The notes beneath the pieces were generated by a model, which saw nothing but the letters and a program-made list of their open reading frames with translations, did no database searches and was not told the DNA's origin. A stretch of DNA of 64,000 nucleotides from the NCBI RefSeq assembly GCF_000308575.1, contig NZ_BAFZ01000025.1, forward strand, positions 1 to 64,000. Reading direction: 5' to 3'. A program made the position numbers and the translations under genes. This DNA comes from Nocardia exalbida NBRC 100660 (GTDB lineage Bacteria > Actinomycetota > Actinomycetes > Mycobacteriales > Mycobacteriaceae). Positions 54,638 to 63,565 of the stretch are shown here, one piece after another (position 1 is the first letter of the stretch; every line of letters begins with the position of its first letter).

Positions 54638-54670
54638 TTAGCGGTGTGTGGGTAACGAACAACAACACAT
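54638..54670 (-). CDS. Cysteine-rich leader peptide (MCCCSLPTHR)
   Basis: A 10-codon frame with a perfect AGGAGG eight bases upstream encodes Met-Cys-Cys-Cys-Ser-Leu-Pro-Thr-His-Arg and stops at TAA. Three TGT codons in a row are striking in DNA of this GC content, where TGC is preferred. Short polycysteine ORFs are known in mycobacteria as cysteine-responsive attenuators of sulfur genes. It lies between the SAM-IV aptamer and the metX operon. Confidence 0.75.
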   Translation of the reverse strand: MCCCSLPTHR

Positions 54671-54716
54671 GCCGGCGACCTCCTGTTACGCGCTTGCTCC
54701 CGACTCTCGGGAGCCA

Positions 54717-54795
54717 GGTCATCACCCGGAGCACCCCACCGCGGTTGGAGGGTTGCCGACCAGCGAGCCGGGGCTTGACGCTGGTACTCATAACC
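54717..54795 (-). promoter_or_regulatory. SAM-IV riboswitch upstream of metX
   Basis: On the minus strand the segment carries the SAM-IV core as I know it from actinobacteria: GGTTATGAGTACCAGCGTC, AAGCCCCGGCTCGCTGG, TCGGCAACCCTCCAACCGCG, GTGGGGTGCTCCGGGTGATG, ACC. The ends pair (GGTTAT with ATGACC, one wobble). An 8-bp hairpin follows at 54696-54714 (GCTCCCGA-GAG-TCGGGAGC on the minus strand) just before the leader-peptide ribosome site and may be part of the expression platform. Confidence 0.9.
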
Positions 54796-54847
54796 TGCCC
54801 GGCATCATAACCGGCGGGCGGTCGGCGTCCGAAATCCTCCGCCGAAC

Positions 54848-55561
54848 TCACTGGTCCGAGACGGTCGCCGCCCCGCAGCAGGTGCGTACGAATTCGTCGT
54901 ACGCCTCGGTGAACGCGGTGCGCCCGGCCCTGGTCGCGGTCGCAAGGTCCTCGTCGAGGAACGCATCGTCGGAGCACTCCATGCCGATGTGGCCGATCAG
55001 TTGCCAGGTGCCGACGAGTAGCCGCACCGCGCGCGCGTCCGGTTCGGTGCCGAGGCGCTCGGCGACCACCGCCGCGATCGCCGTGTTCTTGTCGTCGGCG
55101 AGTTCCGTGCTGCGCGCGCTGACCGAAGGGCTGCTGCGCAGGATCCGTTGCATCTTCTGGAACTGCCGGAACGACAACGGGTCGGCCTCGCCACCCTCGG
55201 CGGCTTGATCGACCACGTGCAGGAAGGCCGCGAGCAGCGCCTGTAGTTCGTTGCCCGTGCGTGGCTGCTCGCGCAGCGTCTCGGCGATCGTGCGCCCGAA
55301 ATCCTGGACCGGCCCGAGGACGATGTCCTCTTTGCTCTCGAAATAACGGTTGATCGTGCGCGGCGAGACGTCCGCCACATTGGCGATCTGCTCGATCGTG
55401 GTCGCGTCGAAGCCCTGCGTGTCGCACAGATCCAGGGCGGCCGCGATGATGCGCAACCTCGTCTGCTGCTTCTTGCGTTCGCGCAGCCCTGGGGTCGCGG
55501 GGGCGCTCGCGGCGCGGTCGGCCGCAGCGCTCGCGCCCATCGGCGTCGATGACTCGAGCAT
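54848..55561 (-). CDS. TetR family transcriptional regulator
   Basis: This 237-residue regulator has an N-terminal helix-turn-helix (about 30-80; GLRERKKQQTRLRIIAAALD, FDATTIEQIANVADVSPRTI, NRYFESKEDIV) and a variable ligand domain. ATG 55561 is used; the frame extends back to 55579. It is divergent from the DHA2 transporter, with palindromic sites in the gap, so it very likely represses that pump. The effector is unknown. Confidence 0.92.
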   Translation of the reverse strand: MLESSTPMGASAAADRAASAPATPGLRERKKQQTRLRIIAAALDLCDTQGFDATTIEQIANVADVSPRTINRYFESKEDIVLGPVQDFGRTIAETLREQPRTGNELQALLAAFLHVVDQAAEGGEADPLSFRQFQKMQRILRSSPSVSARSTELADDKNTAIAAVVAERLGTEPDARAVRLLVGTWQLIGHIGMECSDDAFLDEDLATATRAGRTAFTEAYDEFVRTCCGAATVSDQ

Positions 55562-55609
55562 GACCCCATGGTAACGCAACCTGTTGTTTTCCTGTCCTTA
55601 ACGGTCAAA

Positions 55610-55648
55610 TGTCGTACTACGACACTTTTCTCTTGACGACAAATGTCG
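55610..55648. promoter_or_regulatory. TetR operators between regulator and MFS pump
   Basis: TGTCGTA-C-TACGACA (55610-55624) is a perfect 15-bp palindrome, and CGACAAATGTCG (55637-55648) a perfect 12-bp one with the same TGTCG/CGACA half-site. TTGACG (55633-55638) between them looks like a -35 hexamer of the pump gene, so binding would block transcription. Confidence 0.75.
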
Positions 55649-55694
55649 CTCGATGACAGGATGGTCTCCGACATCGAAGGACGAGGAGACGACC

Positions 55695-57188
55695 GTGACG
55701 GAACCCGGGACAGCGGCGCACGCGCCGCGGAAATCGGCCGCTTCAGCGCGCTGGCTCGCGCTGACCGTGATCGCATTGGCCCAGCTCATGGTGGTGCTGG
55801 ACGCCACCATCGTGACCATCTCGCTGCCGTTCGCGCAGCGTGATCTCGACATCAGCGACGGCAACCGGCAATGGATGCTCACCGCTTACACGCTGATCTT
55901 CGGCGGCTTGCTGCTGCTGGGCGGCAGGCTGGCCGACTACCTCGGCCGCCGCCGGATCTTCATCGTCGGCCTGATCGGCTTCGCGGGCGCTTCGGCGCTG
56001 GCCGGGCTCGCTCAAACCGGCGCGGAACTGTTCGCCGGGCGCGCGTTGCAGGGCGCGTTCGCCGCGCTGCTGGCCCCGGCCGCGCTCTCGCTGCTGTCGG
56101 TGACCTTCACCGAGCCCGGAGAGCGGGCAACCGCGTTCGGCGTGTTCGCGGGCATTTCCGCGGGCGGCGCGGCGCTCGGCCTGATCGCGGGCGGCGCGCT
56201 CACCGAGTACGCCTCGTGGCGCTGGTGCCTGCTGGTCAACACGCCGATCGCGCTGCTCGCGCTGGTCGGGGCGCTGGCATGGGTGGCGAAGGACGTGCCT
56301 GCGCCGCGCAGCGGGGGTTATGACGTGCCCGGTGCCGTCACGGTGACGCTCGGCCTGATCGCCATCGTCTACGGCTTCAGCCGCGCCGCCGACGACGGCT
56401 GGCTGGCGGGCAGCACCTTGGGGCTGCTCGTCGCCGGACTGGCTCTGCTCGTCGCCTTCGTGGCGATCGAACGGCGCTCCTCGAACCCGCTGCTGCCACT
56501 GCACATCCCGGGTGAGATCAACCGCGGCGGCGCCTTCCTCGCCGCGCTGCTCATCCCGATCGCGATGTTCGCGATGTTCCTGTTCCTGAGTTTCTACTTC
56601 CAGATCACGCTCGGCTACTCCGCGCTGAAGGCGGGCTTCGCGTTCCTGCCCTTCCCGGCGGGCATCGCGATCTCGGCGGGTGTCACCAGCGCTCTGCTGC
56701 CGAAGCTCGGCCCGCGTCCGCTGATGCTGGCCGGCGCCGTGCTGGGCGTCATCGGCCTGCTGCTGCTGGCCCAGCTGAGCTATGGCGACAGCTTCCTGGC
56801 CGGCGTGCTGCCCGCGCAGGTGCTCATCGCGCTCGGGATGGGCCCGTTGTTCGTCGGCATGCAGACGGTCGCGCTGCATCAGGTCGAGGAAGCGGACTCC
56901 GGTGTCGCCTCCGCGCTGCTGAACGCGGCGCAGCAGGTCGGCGGCGCGGTCGGGACGGCGCTGCTGACCACGATCTCGGTGCAGGTCGCGAAGTCCTTCG
57001 CGCAGGACAACCCGGGCATCGACAACCTGGCCGCGCGGGCCGCGATCCACAGCTACGACGTGGCCTTCTACGTCGGCGCCGGGTTCTTCCTCGCGGCCGT
57101 CCCGATCATCGCGCTGATGATCCGGGACCGGCCGGAGAACCTGATCGAAGGTTCCGAGGAGGGGGCCCGGATCCCGGTCGGGGTCTGA
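55695..57188 (+). CDS. MFS transporter, DHA2 (EmrB/QacA) family
   Basis: This 497-residue membrane protein with about 14 hydrophobic segments has ALAQLMVVLDATIVTISLPF (motif D1), GGLLLLGGRLADYLGRRRIF (motif A), and GAALGLIAGGALTEYASWRW (motif C region), the signature of DHA2 drug efflux pumps. GTG 55695 has GAGGAG nine bases upstream; the frame is open back to 55653, where an ATG would overlap the operator region. It is controlled by the divergent TetR gene. Confidence 0.92.
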   Translation: MTEPGTAAHAPRKSAASARWLALTVIALAQLMVVLDATIVTISLPFAQRDLDISDGNRQWMLTAYTLIFGGLLLLGGRLADYLGRRRIFIVGLIGFAGASALAGLAQTGAELFAGRALQGAFAALLAPAALSLLSVTFTEPGERATAFGVFAGISAGGAALGLIAGGALTEYASWRWCLLVNTPIALLALVGALAWVAKDVPAPRSGGYDVPGAVTVTLGLIAIVYGFSRAADDGWLAGSTLGLLVAGLALLVAFVAIERRSSNPLLPLHIPGEINRGGAFLAALLIPIAMFAMFLFLSFYFQITLGYSALKAGFAFLPFPAGIAISAGVTSALLPKLGPRPLMLAGAVLGVIGLLLLAQLSYGDSFLAGVLPAQVLIALGMGPLFVGMQTVALHQVEEADSGVASALLNAAQQVGGAVGTALLTTISVQVAKSFAQDNPGIDNLAARAAIHSYDVAFYVGAGFFLAAVPIIALMIRDRPENLIEGSEEGARIPVGV

Positions 57189-57198
57189 TCCACCGCGA

Positions 57199-57239
57199 AC
57201 GAGGTCCGCGCGACGCCGGTGAGGCCGCGCGGACCTCGT
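57199..57239. terminator. Hairpin after the DHA2 pump gene
   Basis: A 14-bp perfect stem (ACGAGGTCCGCGCG and complement) around 13 bases lies 10 bases after the stop codon. There is no T-tract. Confidence 0.75.
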
Positions 57240-57546
57240 CGTGTGCCGGATGGTTGCCGGGCTCGGACGGAAGGCGGATCATGGCGACGACGGTTGCGTG
57301 GACGCCCTTCGCGGTGCTCGAAGCCGTCGCAGACCTACCAATCGGTAACAAAGGTGGCGCAGCTCACTCCGGGGGCTGCCCGTGCGGTGAGGACTCGGGC
57401 AGCAGTACGCTCGTCTTGTTTGCACCACACGTCTCGCCGACAACGCGGGACATATACGTTGTCTGTTGGAACAGCTGGGGTCCGCTCACAAGCGTGTTCG
57501 CCTGGCCGTGCAATGAGGGCACCATCCTAGGAGGACACGAAGATCC
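57240..57546. other. Intergenic region upstream of icd
   Basis: No gene is supported in this stretch. Short frames on the plus strand (for example from 57281) have no family resemblance and run into icd out of frame. The segment just before icd (57480-57546) contains the AGGAGGACACGAAG ribosome site, and the icd promoter must lie here, but no clear operator is seen. Confidence 0.5.
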
Positions 57547-58764
57547 ATGTCCAAGATCAAGGTTGAAGGCACCGTCGTAGAACTCGACGGCGACGAGATG
57601 ACCCGGATCATCTGGCAGTTCATCAAGGACAAGCTGATCCACCCCTATCTCGATGTGAACCTGGAGTATTACGACCTGGGCATCGAGTACCGCGACAAGA
57701 CAGACGACCAGGTCACCGTCGACGCCGCCGAAGCCATCAAGCGGCACGGTGTCGGTGTGAAGTGCGCCACCATCACCCCGGACGAGGCGCGGGTCAAGGA
57801 ATTCGGCCTCAAGAAGATGTGGCGTTCGCCCAACGGCACCATTCGCAACATTCTGGGCGGCACCATCTTCCGTGCCCCGATCATCATCTCGAACGTTCCC
57901 CGGCTCGTTCCCGGCTGGACCAAGCCGATCATCATCGGCCGCCACGCGTTCGGCGACCAGTACCGCGCCACCGACTTCAAGGTGTTCCAGGGCGGCACCG
58001 TCACCTTGACCTTCACCCCGGACGACGGCAGCGAGCCGATCGTGCACGAGGTCGTGAAGATGCCCGAGGACGGCGGCGTCGTCATGGGCATGTACAACTT
58101 CCGCAAGTCCATCGAGGATTTCGCGCGGGCGTCGTTCAACTACGGCCTGCAGCAGAACTACCCGGTGTACATGTCGACGAAGAACACCATCCTGAAGGCC
58201 TACGACGGCATGTTCAAGGACACCTTCCAGGACATCTTCGACGCCGAGTTCAAGAGCCAGTTCGACGCCGCGGGCCTGACCTACGAGCACCGCCTCATCG
58301 ACGACATGGTGGCCTCCTCCATGAAGTGGGAGGGCGGCTACGTCTGGGCGTGCAAGAACTACGACGGCGACGTGCAGTCCGACACCGTGGCCCAGGGCTT
58401 CGGTTCGCTCGGCCTGATGACGTCGGTGCTGCTCACCCCGGACGGGCAGACCTGTGAGGCCGAGGCCGCGCACGGCACCGTCACCCGGCACTACCGCCAG
58501 CACCAGCAGGGCAAGCCGACCTCGACCAACCCGATCGCGTCCATCTTCGCCTGGACCCGAGGGCTCGAGCACCGCGGCAAGCTGGACAACACCCCGGAGG
58601 TCATCGGCTTCGCGCAGACCCTCGAGGACGTGGTCATCAAGACCGTCGAGGGCGGCCAGATGACCAAGGACCTCGCGCTGCTCGTCGGCGGGGACCAGGG
58701 CTACCTGAGCACCGAGGAATTCCTCGGCGCCCTGGACGCCAACCTGGCTCGCGCACTGCGCTGA
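57547..58764 (+). CDS. icd: NADP-dependent isocitrate dehydrogenase
   Basis: Icd converts isocitrate to 2-oxoglutarate, making NADPH. The protein has 405 residues of the eukaryotic-like homodimeric type, equivalent to Icd1 (Rv3339c). Motifs: [56 protein letters not shown] (substrate Ser/Asn/Arg), [20 protein letters not shown], and [20 protein letters not shown] for NADP. AGGAGGACACGAAG is upstream of the ATG. It is a stand-alone gene with hairpins after it. Confidence 0.97.
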   Translation: MSKIKVEGTVVELDGDEMTRIIWQFIKDKLIHPYLDVNLEYYDLGIEYRDKTDDQVTVDAAEAIKRHGVGVKCATITPDEARVKEFGLKKMWRSPNGTIRNILGGTIFRAPIIISNVPRLVPGWTKPIIIGRHAFGDQYRATDFKVFQGGTVTLTFTPDDGSEPIVHEVVKMPEDGGVVMGMYNFRKSIEDFARASFNYGLQQNYPVYMSTKNTILKAYDGMFKDTFQDIFDAEFKSQFDAAGLTYEHRLIDDMVASSMKWEGGYVWACKNYDGDVQSDTVAQGFGSLGLMTSVLLTPDGQTCEAEAAHGTVTRHYRQHQQGKPTSTNPIASIFAWTRGLEHRGKLDNTPEVIGFAQTLEDVVIKTVEGGQMTKDLALLVGGDQGYLSTEEFLGALDANLARALR

Positions 58765-58824
58765 GTTCGCGGGCGCCGACAAGGCGCCGAACCGCGGGGC
58801 CGAGCCGTATCGCTCGGCCGACTC

Positions 58825-58850
58825 CGGCGCTGGGTGCTCACCCAGCGCCG
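58825..58850. terminator. Hairpin after icd
   Basis: A perfect 11-bp stem CGGCGCTGGGT with ACCCAGCGCCG around GCTC lies 60 bp after the icd stop. Confidence 0.75.
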
Positions 58851-58860
58851 GGCTGAACAT

Positions 58861-58898
58861 CGGGCACCCGCCCCACCCACCGGTGGAACGGGTGCCCG
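58861..58898. terminator. Second hairpin downstream of icd
   Basis: CGGGCACCCG (58861-58870) and CGGGTGCCCG (58889-58898) form a perfect 10-bp stem with an 18-base loop, right after the first hairpin. The rest of the 348-bp gap to the next gene holds no supported gene. Confidence 0.65.
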
Positions 58899-59112
58899 CA
58901 CTGTTTCGCCCACCAGCGCCCGGGTGAAGCCGGCCGCCCCGTTGCCGCGTTCGACCTCCGCCTCGAACAGCCGCAGCAGCGGGGGATGCGCGACGGGTGT
59001 AGCGGTTCAGGACGATTCGCGGGGTCGACAAGCGTCGTTCATCGACGTCACGGTGGGCGAACTCACGTTCGCCCGGGAAGCGGATACGGGCCGGGACCGG
59101 TTACATGAACAC

Positions 59113-60351
59113 GTGACCAGCCCCGTGACGACCAGCACCGCCGCCCCACCCGGACGAACCGCTTGGCATGTACCGGCCATGCTGGCACTGGCCCTCGGTG
59201 GATTCGGGATCGGGACGACCGAATTCGTCACCATGGGTTTGCTGCCGGACATCGCCTCGGATATGCACGTCTCCGAGCCCACCGCGGGGCACGCGGTATC
59301 GGCCTACGCGCTCGGCGTGGTGATCGGCGCGCCGTTGATCGCGGCGCTGTGCGCGCGGGTGGCACGCAAGCGGCTGCTCATCGCGCTCATGGCGGCGTTC
59401 ACGGTTGGCAACGCGGCGTCCGTGGTGGCACCCTCGTTCGAGACGCTGGTCGCGGCGCGGTTCGTGTCGGGATTGCCACACGGCGCCTACTTCGGCGTCG
59501 CCTCGCTGGCCGCGGCCACTCTCGCCCCGGCGGGACAGCGGGCCAAAGCGGTTGCGGCGGTTATGCTGGGGTTGAGCGCCGCCAACGTCGTCGGCGTTCC
59601 CGCAGCTACCTGGCTCGGGCAGCATCTCGGCTGGCGCGACGCGTTCGTGGTGGTCGCCTTGATCGGTGTCTGCACCGTGGCCGCGCTGCTGCGTTTCGTG
59701 CCGGTACTCACCGGCATCACCATGACCGATCCGATCACCGAACTCGGCGCGCTGCGGCGTCCGCAGGTGCTGTTGACGTTGCTGGTCGGCGCGGTCGGGT
59801 TCGGCGGCATGTTCGCCGTCTACACCTACATCGCGACCACGCTCACCGACGTCGCCGGTCTGCGGGCCGGGGCGGTCCCCCTGGTGTTGATGCTGTTCGG
59901 CGTGGGCATGGTGATCGGAAACATCGTCGGCGGTGTGCTCGCCGACCGCGGCGTGGACCGTGCCATCTCGGTGTCGATGGTCGCGATGACCGTCATCCTC
60001 GCTGGATTCGTCGCCGCCGCGCACAACCCCTATACCGCGGCCTTCGGCGCGTTGCTGGTCGGCGCATCCGGGGCCGCGCTGGCGCCCGGGCTGCAAACGC
60101 GTCTGATGGATGTCGCGGCGGATGCCCAGACCCTCGCCGCCGCCCTCAACCACGCCGCTCTGAACATCGCCAACGCCGCCGGAGCCTGGCTCGGCGGCCT
60201 GGTCATCGCCGCGGGCCTGGGTTACACGGCCCCGGCCGTGGTCGGCGCCGCCTTGGCCGCGACCGGCGTGTTGCTGTTCGCGGTGACGGTCTGGACCGCG
60301 CGGAAATCGCGGGACCGAACAGCGGGCGGCACGGTGGCAGTGCCGCAGTAG
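59113..60351 (+). CDS. MFS transporter, DHA1 family
   Basis: This 412-residue protein with about 12 membrane helices shares the N-terminal signature LALALGGFGIGTTEFVTMGL with the pump at 8362-9549, and has ALGVVIGAPLIAALCARVAR and QHLGWRDAFVVVALIG. It is likely a proton-driven exporter of unknown substrate. GTG 59113 begins VTSPVTTST; the frame is open far upstream but that part is not family-like. No regulator gene is adjacent. Confidence 0.88.
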   Translation: MTSPVTTSTAAPPGRTAWHVPAMLALALGGFGIGTTEFVTMGLLPDIASDMHVSEPTAGHAVSAYALGVVIGAPLIAALCARVARKRLLIALMAAFTVGNAASVVAPSFETLVAARFVSGLPHGAYFGVASLAAATLAPAGQRAKAVAAVMLGLSAANVVGVPAATWLGQHLGWRDAFVVVALIGVCTVAALLRFVPVLTGITMTDPITELGALRRPQVLLTLLVGAVGFGGMFAVYTYIATTLTDVAGLRAGAVPLVLMLFGVGMVIGNIVGGVLADRGVDRAISVSMVAMTVILAGFVAAAHNPYTAAFGALLVGASGAALAPGLQTRLMDVAADAQTLAAALNHAALNIANAAGAWLGGLVIAAGLGYTAPAVVGAALAATGVLLFAVTVWTARKSRDRTAGGTVAVPQ

Positions 60352-60467
60352 CGCTTTCGCTCGTCATCCGGTGACGGGCGCGAGCGGTGACAAGATAACG
60401 GTAAGGGGACTGTAAGCCGCCCGTTGGACCGTGGCCGTATGAATTCCCACGGTTCGCCGAAGTCGGG

Positions 60468-61280
60468 ATGAAGGGTCCGCTGTCCGCGGCCTTCGATGAG
60501 GTACGCCGAAAGTTGAGGGGGCTGCTCGGAACTCCGGCGGACTCCGATGGTGGGCGCCGCACCGCGGGCGAGGCACTGGGCCAGTTCTACCGGGAGAAAG
60601 GCGAGACCTTGCGCACGGGGGCGCAAGAGTTCGACCGAGCCGATAGGGAAGGCGCGGCAGCGATCGCGGGGATCGGCCCTGCGCGGACCGGGGCGACGCC
60701 CGCTGGGGCGACCGGATCGACCGCGATCCCACTCGCCGAGATACGCCCGGCCGGGGTGTCCCGGTTGATTCGCAACGCCCATCAGCCGACGCCGGTGGAG
60801 GCGGATGCCATGCGGCGAGCCCACGCGGCCCAGGCCACGATCTTGTCCCGGATCATCGACCGGCCGCCGACCCTCGCCGAGGTGCGTGAACTGCTGCTGC
60901 TGGTCAACCCGACGAGGTCACGGACGGCGGGCAACTGCATGGAATGCTCTTGGGCGGTGCGCGACATCCTGGCCGGACGTCCCGCCGTCGCCGGGCCGAG
61001 CGGTGCCCAGAAGTTCATCGAGCCCTCGACAGAACGTTTCCACGGCGACAGCCATCGCGAGATCCATGAAGCGATATCCGAGAACCTGCAGGAATCCGGG
61101 CACAACGCGATCATGTCGGGCAACCGGTACTCCGATGCCTTCGGTCATCACTACAACGTCGCCAACATCGACGGAGACATCTACTATCTCGACGGCCAAA
61201 CCGGCATCGTGACGGAGGACAACATCGTTCCCGACGGCGACTATTACGTCGTGTTCCCGACGTTCGACAACCGCGCCTGA
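60468..61280 (+). CDS. Papain-fold (Tox-PL-like) toxin candidate
   Basis: This 270-residue protein has an N-terminal helical part (about 1-70), where GQFYREKGETLRTGAQEFDR and ADREGAAAI look like the tail of a type VII (WXG/EspC-type) trafficking helix, then a linker, a helical part, and a C-terminal domain with a plausible Cys-His-Asp triad: C157 in GNCMECSW, H227/H228 in FGHHYNVANI, D242 in YYLDGQTG. That pattern is known from papain-fold polymorphic toxins and glutamine deamidases. No immunity gene is evident beside it. The N-terminal domain is short, so it may be a truncated toxin module. The start ATG 60468 has only a weak ribosome site. Confidence 0.65.
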   Translation: MKGPLSAAFDEVRRKLRGLLGTPADSDGGRRTAGEALGQFYREKGETLRTGAQEFDRADREGAAAIAGIGPARTGATPAGATGSTAIPLAEIRPAGVSRLIRNAHQPTPVEADAMRRAHAAQATILSRIIDRPPTLAEVRELLLLVNPTRSRTAGNCMECSWAVRDILAGRPAVAGPSGAQKFIEPSTERFHGDSHREIHEAISENLQESGHNAIMSGNRYSDAFGHHYNVANIDGDIYYLDGQTGIVTEDNIVPDGDYYVVFPTFDNRA

Positions 61281-61335
61281 CAACGCGCGGGCGGGCGCCG
61301 GTGGAAGCAGCGGAATCCGGACTCGCCGCTGAGGA

Positions 61336-61977
61336 CTATTCGGCGGGGCGGCGGGCGAGCGCGCGGCCCGCGATCTCGTGCAGGTGCGCCGAGGCGCGGC
61401 GCCAGCGGCGCCGGGCGCGTTCGTCGTCCGGATCGACGAAATTCGAGATCAGGATGCCGCGCAGCGCGTCCATGGCCGTGTAGATGAAGTCGCGCGCCTC
61501 CTTGCGGCGCACGTCGTCCGGCACGAAACGGGCGACCGCCAGCAGGACGGCGTTGTTGACGAACGGCTCGACCTTCTCCATCGCCGCGGCCAGCACCGGA
61601 TCGGTGCGCCCCGCCACCCACAGTTCGACGGTCGCGATGAACAGCGGACCCTGGTGCAGGTCCCACAGGAACTCCAGCGCCGCCGTCACCGGATCGTCGC
61701 CGGCTTCGACCCGCGACATCTCCCGCATGGCGGTCTCGGCGCGCAACTGCGCCAGATGACTGATCGCGGCCACCACGAGATCGGTTTTCGAGCCGAAGTG
61801 ATGCACTTGGGCTCCGCGAGTCACCCCCGCGCGTTCGGCCACCCGTGGCGTCGTGGTGCCGGAGTATCCGTACTCGACCAGGCAGTCCACCGTCGCGTCC
61901 AGCAGGCGGGTGCGCATCTCGGTGCTGCGCTGCTCCTGCGTCCGGCGCTGCTGCTTCACGACTACGCTCCTGGCCAT
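61336..61977 (-). CDS. TetR family transcriptional regulator
   Basis: This 213-residue protein has an N-terminal helix-turn-helix (RTRLLDATVDCLVEYGYSGT, AERAGVTRGAQVHHFGSKTD) and a ligand domain with no recognisable family. ATG 61977 is 17 bp from the operator ACATACACTGCTGTATGT. An identical-type operator stands before the thiolase gene at 62308, so the protein probably controls itself and that lipid operon. The ligand may be an acyl-CoA or steroid intermediate (inference). Confidence 0.92.
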   Translation of the reverse strand: MARSVVVKQQRRTQEQRSTEMRTRLLDATVDCLVEYGYSGTTTPRVAERAGVTRGAQVHHFGSKTDLVVAAISHLAQLRAETAMREMSRVEAGDDPVTAALEFLWDLHQGPLFIATVELWVAGRTDPVLAAAMEKVEPFVNNAVLLAVARFVPDDVRRKEARDFIYTAMDALRGILISNFVDPDDERARRRWRRASAHLHEIAGRALARRPAE

Positions 61978-61994
61978 CGCTCGATCTTACACTT

Positions 61995-62012
61995 ACATAC
62001 ACTGCTGTATGT
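61995..62012. promoter_or_regulatory. TetR operator at the regulator's own promoter
   Basis: ACATACA-CTGC-TGTATGT, two perfect 7-bp arms, lies 17 bp upstream of the TetR start. It has the same arms as the site at 62237-62254. Confidence 0.85.
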
Positions 62013-62236
62013 TCTGGTCGGCCGAGGGGATGCGCCCTGGCTCGGAAATCGTCCGATGCGCGCCTGCTCCGCCCGCGCGACCGTCATGGTCATCGATCCA
62101 CCGGCGATTATCTGATCAGATCGATCCAGCCCGGTAATCAGAGAACATGCATGTCTCACTGTATGTAGCAGGTGAGACGCAATCAGCTGGTTACCGGCAT
62201 GGAGCTTGCGCTGCCGCACAAATCTCTTGCCCACTT

Positions 62237-62254
62237 ACATACAACCTTGTATGT
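62237..62254. promoter_or_regulatory. TetR operator upstream of the thiolase gene
   Basis: ACATACA-ACCT-TGTATGT has arms identical to the site at the tetR promoter and lies 53 bp before the ATG of the thiolase gene. A half-site TGTATGT also occurs at 62160-62166 near a ten-base palindrome ACATGCATGT (62145-62154), perhaps a third weak site. Confidence 0.85.
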
Positions 62255-62307
62255 TTGTTTTCACTCGTTCGGCCGCCTCGCGGCGTACGTACAAACTGAG
62301 GAGTTCG

Positions 62308-63525
62308 ATGGCGAACAAGGTCTACGTGGTCGGTGTCGGGATGACGAAGTTCGAGAAGCCGGGCCGCCGCATGGTCGAGGAAGCCGACGGCACCACCCGC
62401 GCGTGGGACTACCCGGACATGGCCCGGGAATCCGGAACCAAGGCGCTCGCCGACGCGGGAATCGACTACAACCTGGTGGAACAGGCCTACGTCGGTTATG
62501 TCTACGGCGAATCCACCTCCGGGCAGCGTGCCGTCTACGAACTCGGCATGACCGGCATCCCGGTGGTCAACGTGAACAACAACTGCTCCACCGGCTCGAC
62601 GGCGCTCTACCTTGCCGCGCAGGCGATCCGGGGCGGTCTGGCGGAATGCACGCTGGCGCTCGGCTTCGAGAAGATGCAGCCCGGCTCGCTCGGATCCACC
62701 TGGGACGACCGCGAGCAGCCCATGGCCAAGCACATCATGGCGCTGGCGGAGATCTCCGAGGTGCTGTTCCCGGTGGCGCCGTGGATGTTCGGCGCCGCGG
62801 GGCGCGAGCACATGAAGCAGTACGGCACCACCGCAGAGCATTTCGCCAAGATCGGCTACAAGAACCACAAGCACTCGGTGAACAACCCGTTCTCGCAGTT
62901 CCAGGACGAGTACACCCTCGACGACATCCTCGCCTCGCGGATGATCTACGACCCGCTCACCAAGCTGCAATGCTCGCCGACCTCCGACGGGTCCGGTGCG
63001 GTCATCCTCGCCGGTGAGGACTTCGTCGACGCCCACGACCTCGCCGGGCAGGCGGTGGAGATCGTCGGCCAGGCGATGACCACCGACTTCGCCTCGACCT
63101 TCGACGAGACCGCCAAGAACCTGATCGGCTACGACATGAACGTCCAGGCCGCGCGGAAGGTCTACCAGCAGGCGGGGCTCGGCCCGGAGGACTTCCAGGT
63201 CATCGAGTTGCACGACTGCTTCTCGGCCAACGAACTGCTGCTCTACGAAGCGCTCGGGCTGTGCGGCGAGGGCGAGGCGGGACAGCTGGTCGACGACGGT
63301 CAGACCACCTACGGCGGCAAATGGGTGGTCAACCCCTCCGGCGGCCTGATCTCGAAGGGGCATCCGCTCGGCGCGACGGGGCTCGCCCAGTGCTCGGAGC
63401 TGACCTGGCAGCTGCGCGGCGCCGCGGACAAGCGGCAGGTGGACGGCGTCACCGCCGCCCTGCAACACAACATCGGCCTCGGCGGCGCTGCCGTCGTCAC
63501 CGCCTACCAGCGCGCCGATCGCTGA
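62308..63525 (+). CDS. SCP-x-type thiolase / lipid-transfer protein
   Basis: This 405-residue thiolase-fold protein of the SCP-x/lipid-transfer (Ltp) group shows [15 protein letters not shown] at the start, the nucleophile Cys in [21 protein letters not shown], and the C-terminal His motif [17 protein letters not shown]. No SCP-2 sterol domain is fused. Such proteins degrade sterol side chains or other branched acyl-CoAs. GAGGAG is seven bases before the ATG at 62308. It is under the TetR operator at 62237 and is followed by an SRPBCC gene. Confidence 0.9.
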   Translation: MANKVYVVGVGMTKFEKPGRRMVEEADGTTRAWDYPDMARESGTKALADAGIDYNLVEQAYVGYVYGESTSGQRAVYELGMTGIPVVNVNNNCSTGSTALYLAAQAIRGGLAECTLALGFEKMQPGSLGSTWDDREQPMAKHIMALAEISEVLFPVAPWMFGAAGREHMKQYGTTAEHFAKIGYKNHKHSVNNPFSQFQDEYTLDDILASRMIYDPLTKLQCSPTSDGSGAVILAGEDFVDAHDLAGQAVEIVGQAMTTDFASTFDETAKNLIGYDMNVQAARKVYQQAGLGPEDFQVIELHDCFSANELLLYEALGLCGEGEAGQLVDDGQTTYGGKWVVNPSGGLISKGHPLGATGLAQCSELTWQLRGAADKRQVDGVTAALQHNIGLGGAAVVTAYQRADR

Positions 63526-63565
63526 CGCGGCCCGGCCGCGGACGAACTCGACGAGGAGTCGACAC

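Noticed and set aside
57281..57580. Short frames upstream of and into icd
   Set aside because: Overlap the icd start out of frame, no motifs.
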